DNA of 64,000 nt from Paracoccus laeviglucosivorans (GTDB taxonomy: Bacteria > Pseudomonadota > Alphaproteobacteria > Rhodobacterales > Rhodobacteraceae). Where the stretch lies: NCBI RefSeq assembly GCF_900182695.1, contig NZ_FXTK01000001.1, positions 124,001 to 188,000 of the forward strand, given 5' to 3'. The position numbers and the translations under genes are program-made. The notes beneath the pieces were generated by a model that worked only from the letters and a program-made list of their open reading frames with translations, had not been told where the DNA came from and ran no database searches. Every line of letters begins with the position of its first letter. Position 1 is the first letter of the stretch. Shown here piece by piece: positions 1-7,964 of the stretch.

Positions 1-376
1 GCAGCCGGTGGCGCAGCGCCACGCGAATGCGGGCGGCGATTTCCTTCATGCCAAAGGGTTTGGTCACGTAATCGTCGGCCCCCAGTTCCAGTGCCTTGAC
101 GATCCCCCCCTCATCCGTGCGGCTGGACAGGATGATGACTGGCAGTTCCAGCGCATCGGCCCGCCAGCGTTCCAGCAGGTCATGCCCCTGCAGGTCCGGC
201 AGACCCAGATCCAGCAAGATAAGATCAGGCCGTTCCGACAGCACCAGTTCGCGGGCTTCGCGGCCGTTGCGCGCCTCGATCACGGCATAGCCCTCGGCGG
301 TCAGTCCGGTGCGCAGCAGGCGGCGGATGGGCTGTTCGTCATCGACCACAAGCACCTTTACGTCATTCAGGCTCAT
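1..376 (-). CDS. kdpE: KdpE response regulator (3' part beyond the window edge)
   Basis: This is the N-terminal 125 codons of an OmpR/PhoB-type response regulator that would activate kdpFABC when phosphorylated by KdpD. The receiver domain is visible: acidic pair D12-D13, phospho-acceptor D56 in the LLDLGLP context, and the conserved lysine in TKPF near residue 107. The DNA-binding winged-helix domain lies off the left edge. The start ATG overlaps the kdpD stop as ATGA, so the two genes are probably translationally coupled. Identity as KdpE rests on the receiver fold plus its position directly after kdpD. Confidence 0.93.
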   Translation of the reverse strand, partial: MSLNDVKVLVVDDEQPIRRLLRTGLTAEGYAVIEARNGREARELVLSERPDLILLDLGLPDLQGHDLLERWRADALELPVIILSSRTDEGGIVKALELGADDYVTKPFGMKEIAARIRVALRHRL

Positions 377-3072
377 GCTTGTATCTCCGGTTCCTTGTCA
401 TCATCGGGAATTGGCAGGCGGATCGTGAAGACCGCGCCGCTGTGGTCGCGGCGGTTGGATGCGCGGATCGTGCCGCCCATCGCCTCGACAAAACCGCGGC
501 AGATGGCAAGGCCAAGGCCCGTGCCCGCCAAAATCTGATCGGTCTTTCGCACGCGATAGAAGATGTCGAAAATCCGTTCCAGATCGGGCTCTGGGATGCC
601 CGGCCCTTCGTCGCGGATCTGCAGCGTGACATGACTGCCGTCGCGCCACGCGTCGATGCCGATCCCGGTCTGGGCGGGCGCATATTTCGCAGCATTGTCC
701 AGCAGGTTGAACAGCACCTGTTCGAACAGCACCGGGTCCAGACGCAAAAGCGGCAGCGCGGGCGGCAGCGTGACCTGCACGCGATGCCCGGCAAGGATCG
801 TCTGCGCCCGGCGCAGGACCGCCCCCACCATTTCATCCAGGTAAACCGGCAAGGCATTGGGCGCAGTCATCCCGCTTTCGATGCGTGTCATGTCCAGCAG
901 ATTGGCGATGAAACGGTTCAGCCGCTCGGATTCCTCGATCACGGTGGCCAGCAGGTCGCGGCGGCTTTCGTCCGGCAGTTCATCCGAATAATCGCTAAGC
1001 ATCCCCGCCGCCCCCATGATCCCCGCCAAAGGCGTGCGCAGATCATGCGAGATCGAGGTCAGCAGCGCGGATCGCAGCTTGTCCGTTTCAGCCACCAGGC
1101 GGGCCTGATCCAGATCATCGACAAGCTGGATGCGTTCGATGGCCAGCGCGGCCTGATCGGCCAGCGCGTCGAACAGGCGGCTTTGATCGGGGGTCAGCAA
1201 GGGGCCGCTGCGGTCATTGTCCAGCCCCACCACGCCCACGGTCATCCGCCCGGTACGCAGCGGCAAATACAGCCTGCGTGCGCCCGGCAGCGTATCGGCC
1301 CCCCGCCCGGCGGGCAGGTTATGCGCAAACGCCCATTGCGCCGCCGCGATGTCGGCATCGTCAAGCGTGTCGTCGGGGGGAAAGCCCGCGCGGACGGTGA
1401 CTTTATCGCCTTCGGGCAGCAGCAGCACGGTGTTGACGCACAGCATCGTCGCCATCTGGTTCACGGTGACCCACAGCACGTCGTCCAGCGTGCCCGCAAC
1501 CGAAAGCCGCTTGGAAAACAGATACAGGCTTTCCGTGGTGCGTGCCCGGATGCGCGCCGCCCGCGCCTGCCGGTGGACCCGCGCCGTCAGGTTCGAGGTG
1601 ATCGCAGCGGCACCCAGAAAGAATACCAGCGCCACCACGCTTTCGGGATCGCGGATCGCCAGCGTGTAAAGCGGGTCCAGAAAGAAATAGTTATAAGCCA
1701 GCGCCCCCAGCACCGAGGCGAATAGCGCAGGCATCAGCCCCGCCGTCGCAGCCGAGGTCAGAACCGCCATCAGAAAGACCAGCCCGATATTGCGCACGTC
1801 GAAAATGCGGGTCAGCGCCGCCCCGGTCAGAACGGCAATCGCGGTGTAAAGCACCGCCTGCAGATAGGGCAGCAGCGAAAGTTCCCGCGGCAGGGCAAAG
1901 GTCATGGCCCGCGTGGGCGGACGCTCGCGTTCCCGGCCCGCGACGACATGCACGTTCAGATCGCGCGCCTGCCGGATCAGCTCGGTCGAGACCGAGCCGC
2001 GCAGCCATTCCTGCCAACGCGGCTTTTCGGTGCGGCCGACGATGACATGGCTGAAATTATGGGTCAGCGCGTGGCGCAGGATTTCACGCACCACGCCCTG
2101 CCCCGGCAGGGTCACGGCCTCTCCGCCCAGTTGCTCGGCCAGACGCAGGGTGCTGGCGATGCGGTCTTTTTGCGGATCGGCCAGCCTGATGTCCTGCGCA
2201 AGCTCGACATGCAGCGCGGTCCAGCTTGCCCGCATCCGGTCCGCCTGCCGCTTGGCGTAACGCACCAAAGCCGGACCCCGCGCGCTGGCATCGATGCAGA
2301 CAAGGATGCGGTCGCCACTGGGCCACGGGCCGCGCACGCCATGCGCCTGCATGTGGTTCAGCAATTGCGCATCGACCCGCTGCGCGGTGCGCCGCAAGGC
2401 CAGTTCCCGCAAGGCAGTCAGGTTGCCGGGTGAAAAATAGTTCTGGATCGCGCGCTTTGCGGTGCGGGGCAGATAGACCTTGCCCTCGTGCAGGCGCTTG
2501 ATCAGATCGTCGGGGGTCAGGTCGATGATCTCGATATCGTCGGCGCGGTCCAGAATGGAATCCGGCACCGTCTCTCGGACGCGGATGCGGGTGATCTGGG
2601 CCACCACATCGTTCAGGCTTTCGACATGCTGGATGTTCAGGGTCGTATAGACATCGATGCCCCGGTCCAGCAGCTCCAGCACATCAAGGTATCGCTTGGG
2701 ATGGCGGCTTCCCGGCGCGTTGGTATGGGCCAGTTCGTCCACCAGCGCCAAACGGGGCGCGCGGGCGATGATGGCGTCCAGATCCATCTCCTCAAGCGTC
2801 TGGCAGCGATATAAGGTCTGTTTGCGCGGGATGATCTGAAACCCGCCCAGCAGCGCCGCCGTTTCGGCACGGCCATGCGTTTCGACCACGCCGATGACGA
2901 CATCCTGCCCGTCAGCCAGCAATGCCCGGCCCGATTCCAGCATCTCATAGGTTTTGCCGACACCGGGGGCCGAGCCAAGAAAGACCTTCAGCCGTCCGCG
3001 CGTTTCTTGCGCCGCGCGTTCCAGAAGCGCGTCGGGGGACGGGCGGTGGGTTTCGTTATCGGGATCAGGCAT
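373..3072 (-). CDS. kdpD: KdpD osmosensitive K+ sensor histidine kinase
   Basis: An 899-residue membrane sensor kinase that phosphorylates KdpE under potassium limitation. Domain order is typical: an N-terminal KdpD domain with Walker A GSAPGVGKT (33-41), a universal-stress-protein-like domain (about 253-378), four closely spaced membrane helices (about 400-495), a GAF domain (about 518-648), then the histidine kinase core with H676 in the SISHDLRTPL H-box and an ATPase domain containing DEGPGIP and GTGLGLAI. The length is close to that of E. coli KdpD. It lies 155 bases beyond kdpC with an intrinsic terminator in between, so it probably has its own promoter. It overlaps kdpE by four bases. 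Confidence 0.97.
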   Translation of the reverse strand: MPDPDNETHRPSPDALLERAAQETRGRLKVFLGSAPGVGKTYEMLESGRALLADGQDVVIGVVETHGRAETAALLGGFQIIPRKQTLYRCQTLEEMDLDAIIARAPRLALVDELAHTNAPGSRHPKRYLDVLELLDRGIDVYTTLNIQHVESLNDVVAQITRIRVRETVPDSILDRADDIEIIDLTPDDLIKRLHEGKVYLPRTAKRAIQNYFSPGNLTALRELALRRTAQRVDAQLLNHMQAHGVRGPWPSGDRILVCIDASARGPALVRYAKRQADRMRASWTALHVELAQDIRLADPQKDRIASTLRLAEQLGGEAVTLPGQGVVREILRHALTHNFSHVIVGRTEKPRWQEWLRGSVSTELIRQARDLNVHVVAGRERERPPTRAMTFALPRELSLLPYLQAVLYTAIAVLTGAALTRIFDVRNIGLVFLMAVLTSAATAGLMPALFASVLGALAYNYFFLDPLYTLAIRDPESVVALVFFLGAAAITSNLTARVHRQARAARIRARTTESLYLFSKRLSVAGTLDDVLWVTVNQMATMLCVNTVLLLPEGDKVTVRAGFPPDDTLDDADIAAAQWAFAHNLPAGRGADTLPGARRLYLPLRTGRMTVGVVGLDNDRSGPLLTPDQSRLFDALADQAALAIERIQLVDDLDQARLVAETDKLRSALLTSISHDLRTPLAGIMGAAGMLSDYSDELPDESRRDLLATVIEESERLNRFIANLLDMTRIESGMTAPNALPVYLDEMVGAVLRRAQTILAGHRVQVTLPPALPLLRLDPVLFEQVLFNLLDNAAKYAPAQTGIGIDAWRDGSHVTLQIRDEGPGIPEPDLERIFDIFYRVRKTDQILAGTGLGLAICRGFVEAMGGTIRASNRRDHSGAVFTIRLPIPDDDKEPEIQA

Positions 3073-3157
3073 CCGGGTTCATTTGCGTTCGGTTCAATGC
3101 CGATATGTCATCGTTGATGCGTAAGGATTCGAGACGGATCTGCGTGCTTTGAAATAG

Positions 3158-3173
3158 GATCTTTATAAAGATC
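3158..3173. promoter_or_regulatory. 16-bp perfect palindrome upstream of kdpD
   Basis: GATCTTTATAAAGATC is a perfect 16-bp palindrome about 85 bases before the kdpD start. It is AT-rich in a GC-rich genome and contains TTTATA, the core of the known E. coli KdpE target. It could be an operator or part of the kdpDE promoter. The function is inferred only. Confidence 0.45.
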
Positions 3174-3187
3174 GCGACGTCGGCGCG

Positions 3188-3221
3188 TAAAAGTGCCCCC
3201 GAAAATCTTATCGGGGGCACT
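3188..3221 (-). terminator. Intrinsic terminator after kdpC
   Basis: On the minus strand, directly after the kdpC stop, an 11-bp perfect stem (AGTGCCCCCGA paired with TCGGGGGCACT, 8-base loop) is followed by TTTTA. This should end kdpFABC transcription before kdpDE. Confidence 0.85.
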
Positions 3222-3227
3222 GCTGCT

Positions 3228-3791
3228 TTAGGGGCGCGCGTCCAGCGAAAGGTTCAGTTCCAGCACGTTCACCACGGGTTCCCCCAGCACGCCCAGCAGG
3301 CGCGGCTGGACGTGACCTGCGACCAGCGCCCGCACGGCATCGGGCGACATGCCACGCGCCTGCGCCACGCGGTCCACCTGATAAAGCGCGGCCTCGGGGG
3401 TGATATGCGGATCAAGCCCGCTGCCCGAGGTGGTGACCAGCTCGACGGGCGGCGTCTGGCCGCCGTTTTCGGCTTTCAGGCGCTGCGTATCCGCCGCGAC
3501 CCGCGCGACCAGCGCCGCACTTGTGGGCCCCAGGTTCGATCCGCTGGAAGCTGCGGCATCATAGCCGTCCCCGGCAGCCGAGGGGCGCGGGTGGAAATAA
3601 CCCGCCCCCGTGAACCCCTGCCCGATCAGGGCCGAGCCGACGACCTTGCCATCGCGTTCGATCAGGCTGCCATTGGCTTGCGTCGGGAACATTGCCTGCG
3701 CGATGCCGGTGACGGCCAGCGGATAGGCAAGACCTGTGATGACGGTGAACGCGCCGATCATGCACAGCGCCGGACGAAGATGTTTCAGCAT
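3228..3791 (-). CDS. kdpC: KdpC subunit of K+-transporting ATPase
   Basis: A 187-residue subunit of the KdpFABC potassium pump, with one N-terminal membrane helix ([20 protein letters not shown]) and a periplasmic domain. It stabilises the KdpA-KdpB complex and supports ATP binding. Typical KdpC motifs are present: [34 protein letters not shown] and SGLDPHITP. The frame is open further upstream, but the start is placed at the ATG preceded by AAGGAGG, ten bases after the kdpB stop. The hairpin after its stop marks the end of the structural operon. Confidence 0.96.
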   Translation of the reverse strand: MLKHLRPALCMIGAFTVITGLAYPLAVTGIAQAMFPTQANGSLIERDGKVVGSALIGQGFTGAGYFHPRPSAAGDGYDAAASSGSNLGPTSAALVARVAADTQRLKAENGGQTPPVELVTTSGSGLDPHITPEAALYQVDRVAQARGMSPDAVRALVAGHVQPRLLGVLGEPVVNVLELNLSLDARP

Positions 3792-3801
3792 ACCGGCCTC
3801 C

Positions 3802-5841
3802 TTAGACCAGACCCATGGCAGAGATCGCCATGTCGATGAACTTGATCCCGGCAAAGGGCACCAGAATGCCGCCAAGCCCATAGACCAGCAGATTGCGCGA
3901 CAGCAGCGCGCCTGCGCCGATGGCGCGGTATTTGACGCCCTGCAGCGATAGCGGGATCAGCGCGACGATGATCAGCGCGTTGAAGATGATCGCCGACAGG
4001 ATCGCGCTTTCGGGGCTGGCCAGCCCCATGACGTTCAGGCCCGACAGTTGCGGATAAAACGCCAGAAACATCGCCGGGATGATCGCGAAGTATTTGGCGA
4101 TGTCATTGGCGATGCTGAACGTGGTCAGCGCGCCGCGTGTCATCAGCAGTTGCTTGCCGATTTCCACCACCTCGATCAGCTTGGTGGGGTCGCTGTCCAG
4201 ATCGACCATATTGCCCGCTTCGCGCGCGGCGACAGTGCCAGTATTCATGGCGACGCCCACATCGGCCTGCGCCAGCGCAGGGGCGTCATTGGTGCCGTCG
4301 CCGCACATCGCGACCAGCTTGCCCTTGGCCTGTTCCTGCCGGATCAGATCCAGCTTCATTTCGGGCGTCGCCTGGGCAAGGAAATCGTCCACGCCCGCCT
4401 CGGCGGCGATGGCGGCGGCGGTCATGGGGTTGTCGCCGGTGATCATCACCGTGCGGATGCCCATGCGGCGCAATTCGGCAAAACGTTCGCGGATGCCGCC
4501 TTTCACGATGTCCTTAAGATAGATCACCCCCAGCAGCCTGCCGTCGCGGACCACGGCCAAAGGCGTGCCGCCCTGTTTGGCGATGTCATCGGCGATGCGC
4601 TGCAATTCGCGGGTATCCTGACGGATGGTGGGATCAAGCTGGCGCAGCACAGCTTCGACCGCACCCTTGCGGATCGAGCTGCCATCCACATCGACACCGC
4701 TGATGCGGGTCTGTGCGGTAAAGGGCACGAATTGCGCATTCAGACTGGCCATGTCACGGCCACGGATGCCATATTTCTCTTTGGCCAGAACGGTGATGGA
4801 GCGGCCCTCGGGCGTCTCGTCCGCCAAGGACGCAAGCTGCGCCGCGTCGGCCAGCTCAAGTTCGGTGATACCGCGCAGCGGGCGGAACTCGGCCGCCTGC
4901 CGGTTGCCCAGCGTGATCGTGCCGGTCTTGTCCAGCAGCAGCGTGTCAACATCGCCCGCCGCCTCGACCGCGCGGCCCGACATCGCCAGCACGTTGAAAC
5001 GCACCAGCCGGTCCATGCCCGCGATACCGATGGCCGACAGCAGCGCGCCGATCGTCGTGGGGATCAGCGTCACGAACAGCGCAACCAGCACGATGACCGG
5101 CACCTGCCCGCCCGCATAGCCGGCAAAGCTGGGGATGGTCACGACAGCCAGCACAAAGATCAGCGTCATCCCGGCCAGCAGGATGTTCAGCGCGATTTCA
5201 TTCGGGGCCTTTTGCCGCTCGGCCCCTTCGACCAGCGCGATCATCTTGTCGATGAAGGTGGAGCCCGCGGCGGCGGTGATGCGGACCTTGATCCAGTCCG
5301 ACAGCACCTGCGTGCCCCCGGTGACGGCGCTGCGGTCGCCGCCGGATTCGCGGATGACAGGGGCGCTTTCGCCTGTGATTGCGGCTTCGTTCACCGATGC
5401 CACGCCTGCGATCACCTCGCCATCCGACGGGATGATGTCGCCCGGTTCGACCAGCACAACGTCGCCCGGTTTCAGGCTGTTGCCGGGAACGATGCGGAAA
5501 TCACCGCCTTCGGACAGCAGCTTGGCCTGCGTTTCGCTGCGCGTCCTGCGCAGGGATTCCGCCTGCGCCTTGCCACGACCTTCGGCGACGGCCTCGGCGA
5601 AATTGGCGAACAGAACCGTGAACCACAGCCAAGCCACGACCTGCACCGAAAAACCCGTACGCTCGGCCCCGGTCAGCAGGTCGCGCAGCAGCAGGACCGT
5701 GGTCAGCGCCGAGACGACGGCGACGACGAACATCACCGGATTGCGGGCAAGCGACCTTGGATCAAGCTTGCGGAATGCGTCCCCAATGGCGGGGACAAGG
5801 ATGCGGGCATCGAACATGCGCGCGGAATTGGACTGGTCCAT
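3802..5841 (-). CDS. kdpB: KdpB P-type ATPase subunit
   Basis: The 679-residue catalytic subunit of the high-affinity K+ pump KdpFABC, in the inner membrane. It shows the P-type ATPase signatures: actuator-domain TGES at 157-160, phosphorylated D304 in [10 protein letters not shown], the nucleotide-binding region, and [16 protein letters not shown] in the hinge. Helices cluster near 35-85, 215-275 and the C-terminus, as expected for the family. It is flanked by kdpA upstream (54-base gap holding a hairpin) and kdpC downstream (ten-base gap). Confidence 0.98.
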   Translation of the reverse strand: MDQSNSARMFDARILVPAIGDAFRKLDPRSLARNPVMFVVAVVSALTTVLLLRDLLTGAERTGFSVQVVAWLWFTVLFANFAEAVAEGRGKAQAESLRRTRSETQAKLLSEGGDFRIVPGNSLKPGDVVLVEPGDIIPSDGEVIAGVASVNEAAITGESAPVIRESGGDRSAVTGGTQVLSDWIKVRITAAAGSTFIDKMIALVEGAERQKAPNEIALNILLAGMTLIFVLAVVTIPSFAGYAGGQVPVIVLVALFVTLIPTTIGALLSAIGIAGMDRLVRFNVLAMSGRAVEAAGDVDTLLLDKTGTITLGNRQAAEFRPLRGITELELADAAQLASLADETPEGRSITVLAKEKYGIRGRDMASLNAQFVPFTAQTRISGVDVDGSSIRKGAVEAVLRQLDPTIRQDTRELQRIADDIAKQGGTPLAVVRDGRLLGVIYLKDIVKGGIRERFAELRRMGIRTVMITGDNPMTAAAIAAEAGVDDFLAQATPEMKLDLIRQEQAKGKLVAMCGDGTNDAPALAQADVGVAMNTGTVAAREAGNMVDLDSDPTKLIEVVEIGKQLLMTRGALTTFSIANDIAKYFAIIPAMFLAFYPQLSGLNVMGLASPESAILSAIIFNALIIVALIPLSLQGVKYRAIGAGALLSRNLLVYGLGGILVPFAGIKFIDMAISAMGLV

Positions 5842-5865
5842 GAAAGACTCCAGCGGAAGGGATAT

Positions 5866-5889
5866 GGGCCGCCGCGCGTGGGGCGGCCC
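5866..5889 (-). other. Hairpin in the kdpA-kdpB gap
   Basis: GGGCCGCC and GGCGGCCC form a perfect 8-bp stem with an 8-base loop between the kdpA stop and the kdpB Shine-Dalgarno. There is no T-run, so it is more likely an mRNA stability or processing element than a full terminator. Confidence 0.45.
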
Positions 5890-5895
5890 GCAGGT

Positions 5896-7584
5896 TCAGA
5901 AGGTCTGGCCCAGAGTCATCGCCAGATGCTCGACCACGGGGCCAAGGGCCAGGGCGGGGAAAAAGGTCAGCCCGCCCACGATCAGCGTGATGCCGATGAC
6001 AAGGCCGATGAACAACGGCCCGGTCGTCGGCAGCGTTCCCGCCGATGCGGGCACGGTCTTTTTCGCGGCCAGCGCGCCCGCAATCGCCAGCACCGGGATG
6101 ATCAGCAGGAACCGCCCCGCCAACATCGCCAGACCCAGCGTGATGTTATAGAAAGGCGTATTGGCGCTGATGCCCGCAAAGGCCGAGCCATTGTTGTTCG
6201 CGGCCGAGGTGAAGGCATAAAGCGCCTCGGTGAAGCCATGCGGTCCGGCATCCTGCAGGCTGGACAGCCCCGCCGGGATCGCAACCGCGAGGGCCGTGAG
6301 GATCAGGACGGCAGCCGACGGGCCAAGCATGGCAAGAATGGCCATCTTGACCTCGCGCCCTTCGATCTTTTTGCCCAGATATTCCGGGGTGCGCCCGACC
6401 ATCAGCCCCGCGATAAAGACCGAGACGATGGCATAGATCAGCACGCCATAGACGCCCGCGCCGATGCCACCCAAGGGCGGGATCATCATGAAGAACAAGG
6501 GCACCAGCCCGCCCAGCGGCATCATGCTGTCATGCATCCCGCTGACCGCCCCGGTCGAAGCCGAGGTCGTCACGACCGCAAACAGCGACGAAAGCGCGAT
6601 GCCGAAACGGGTTTCCTTTCCCTCCATGTTGCCGCCAGCGAGGCCCAAGGCCGGGTTGCCCGCACCTTCGGCCCAATAGACGGCGACGATGCCCACAAGC
6701 ACGATCACTCCGATCACGCCCAACAGCGCCCAGCCCTGACGCGGATTGCCGACCATGCGGCCAAAGACGTTCAGCATCGCCAGCGACACGGAAAAGATGC
6801 TGACCAGATGGATCAGGTTGGTCAGCGCTGTCGGGTTTTCGAACGGATGCGCGGCGTTGGCGTTGAAGAACCCGCCGCCATTCGTGCCCAGATGCTTGAT
6901 CATCATTTGCGAGGCGACTGGCCCCTGCGCGATGGTCTGCTGCCCGCCCTCAAGCGTGGTGGCGACGGTATAGGCGCCCAAATTCTGCGGCACACCCTGC
7001 CAGACCAGCAGAAGGCTGCCGAGGATGCAGATGGGCAGCAGCACGTAAAGCGTGGCGCGCGTCAGGTCGACCCAGAAATTCCCGACCGTCCGACTGTCGG
7101 CGCGGGCAAAGCCCCGGATGATCGCCATGGCCCCCGCCATGCCGACAGCGGCAGAAACGAAGTTCTGCACCGTCAGGCCCGACATCTGGGTCAGATAGCT
7201 CATCGTGGCCTCGCCGACATAGCCCTGCCAGTTGGTGTTGGTCATAAAGCTGATGGCGGTGTTAAAGGCGCTGGTGGGTTCCACCGCGCCCATGCCTGCG
7301 GGGTTCAGGGGCAATCCGCCCTGCAGCCGCTGGATTGCGTAAAGCAGCCCAAAGCCCACGACGCTGAACATCAGCATCGCGGCCATATAATCGGTCCAAT
7401 GCTGTTCGCGGTCGCGGTCGGTACCCGCGGCGCGGTAAAGGATCTGTTCGACCGGCAACAGAACGGGCGACAGCAACGTCCGCTCTCCGGTCATGACACG
7501 GGTGATATAGCCGCCAAGCGGTCGGATAAGGGCGACGGCGATCCCAAGGAAAATCAGGATCTGCACCCAGCCGTTGATCGTCAT
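5896..7584 (-). CDS. kdpA: KdpA K+-binding channel-like subunit
   Basis: The 562-residue potassium-selective subunit of KdpFABC. It has about ten membrane helices and repeated pore loops, such as [30 protein letters not shown] and [11 protein letters not shown], that line the selectivity filter. The start follows the kdpF stop after a short spacer containing GGGGGCG as ribosome-binding site. It is the first large gene of the operon, led by two tiny ORFs. Confidence 0.97.
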   Translation of the reverse strand: MTINGWVQILIFLGIAVALIRPLGGYITRVMTGERTLLSPVLLPVEQILYRAAGTDRDREQHWTDYMAAMLMFSVVGFGLLYAIQRLQGGLPLNPAGMGAVEPTSAFNTAISFMTNTNWQGYVGEATMSYLTQMSGLTVQNFVSAAVGMAGAMAIIRGFARADSRTVGNFWVDLTRATLYVLLPICILGSLLLVWQGVPQNLGAYTVATTLEGGQQTIAQGPVASQMMIKHLGTNGGGFFNANAAHPFENPTALTNLIHLVSIFSVSLAMLNVFGRMVGNPRQGWALLGVIGVIVLVGIVAVYWAEGAGNPALGLAGGNMEGKETRFGIALSSLFAVVTTSASTGAVSGMHDSMMPLGGLVPLFFMMIPPLGGIGAGVYGVLIYAIVSVFIAGLMVGRTPEYLGKKIEGREVKMAILAMLGPSAAVLILTALAVAIPAGLSSLQDAGPHGFTEALYAFTSAANNNGSAFAGISANTPFYNITLGLAMLAGRFLLIIPVLAIAGALAAKKTVPASAGTLPTTGPLFIGLVIGITLIVGGLTFFPALALGPVVEHLAMTLGQTF

Positions 7585-7596
7585 GTCAGCGCCCCC

Positions 7597-7686
7597 TTAG
7601 AACCGCTCGGGACGCACAAGGGCGTAAAGCAGATAACCCGCGACAAAGGCGGCGACCGCGCCGCCCAGCACATAATCAAGAAGCAT
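7597..7686 (-). CDS. kdpF: KdpF small membrane subunit
   Basis: A 29-residue single-helix peptide, MLLDYVLGGAVAAFVAGYLL followed by a short polar tail ending in PERF. KdpF peptides of this size and the tail pattern YxLxxPERF sit before kdpA in many bacteria and stabilise the complex. Its ATG follows a GGGGGCG ribosome-binding sequence, and the same sequence follows its stop to serve kdpA. Confidence 0.9.
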   Translation of the reverse strand: MLLDYVLGGAVAAFVAGYLLYALVRPERF

Positions 7687-7696
7687 CGCCGCCCCC

Positions 7697-7777
7697 TTAC
7701 AGCTTGCTGCAAGCGGCGACATAGCCGTGCATCAGGGCAAAGAAGCCTGCCGCAATTGACAGAACCAGTAAGTCCAT
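7697..7777 (-). CDS. 26-residue putative membrane peptide at the head of the kdp operon
   Basis: A 26-codon reading frame (begins MDLLVLSIAAGFFALMHGYV, ends with a Cys-Ser-Lys-Leu tail) lies ten bases before kdpF. It is hydrophobic enough for one membrane helix, has an upstream AGAGAA ribosome-binding sequence, and its stop is followed by the same TAAGGGGGCG arrangement seen after kdpF. I believe similar short ORFs occur at this position in related genomes, but that could not be checked here. Function unknown; it may be an extra small subunit or a leader peptide. Confidence 0.6.
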   Translation of the reverse strand: MDLLVLSIAAGFFALMHGYVAACSKL

Positions 7778-7921
7778 TTCCGTTCTCTCCGGTTGTGTCC
7801 GGCATCTTGGGAAAAGGCCGGATACGGAACCGTCCGGCACGCATCTGTCGCGGCACGGATCGGGATGGAACGGATATATGCCGGGGCCGCATAGTGCTTC
7901 GAGACGGGCGGCCAGCCCTTC

Positions 7922-7947
7922 TTATAGGAAATGCATAAAGGAAATGC
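7922..7947. promoter_or_regulatory. Tandem 13-base repeat in the kdp promoter region
   Basis: Two imperfect direct copies lie end to end: TTATAGGAAATGC and ATAAAGGAAATGC. They are about 145-170 bases before the first small kdp ORF and just past the ptsP stop. AT-rich tandem repeats are how OmpR-family regulators such as KdpE usually bind, so this is a candidate KdpE site. The 187-base gap between ptsP and the kdp operon shows no other strong signal apart from an imperfect hairpin near 7818-7840. Confidence 0.45.
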
Positions 7948-7964
7948 CGACCGCGCGGCGGGGC

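Noticed and set aside
7581..7892. 103-codon minus-strand frame covering the kdp leader
   Set aside because: It is out of frame with the kdpF and 26-codon ORFs, which fit better with ribosome sites and membrane-helix content.
4048..7938. Open frame of 1296 codons on the plus strand across the kdp genes
   Set aside because: It is the opposite strand of kdpB and kdpA, is rich in His, Arg, Gln and Asp as expected for antisense GC-rich DNA, and has no recognisable domain.
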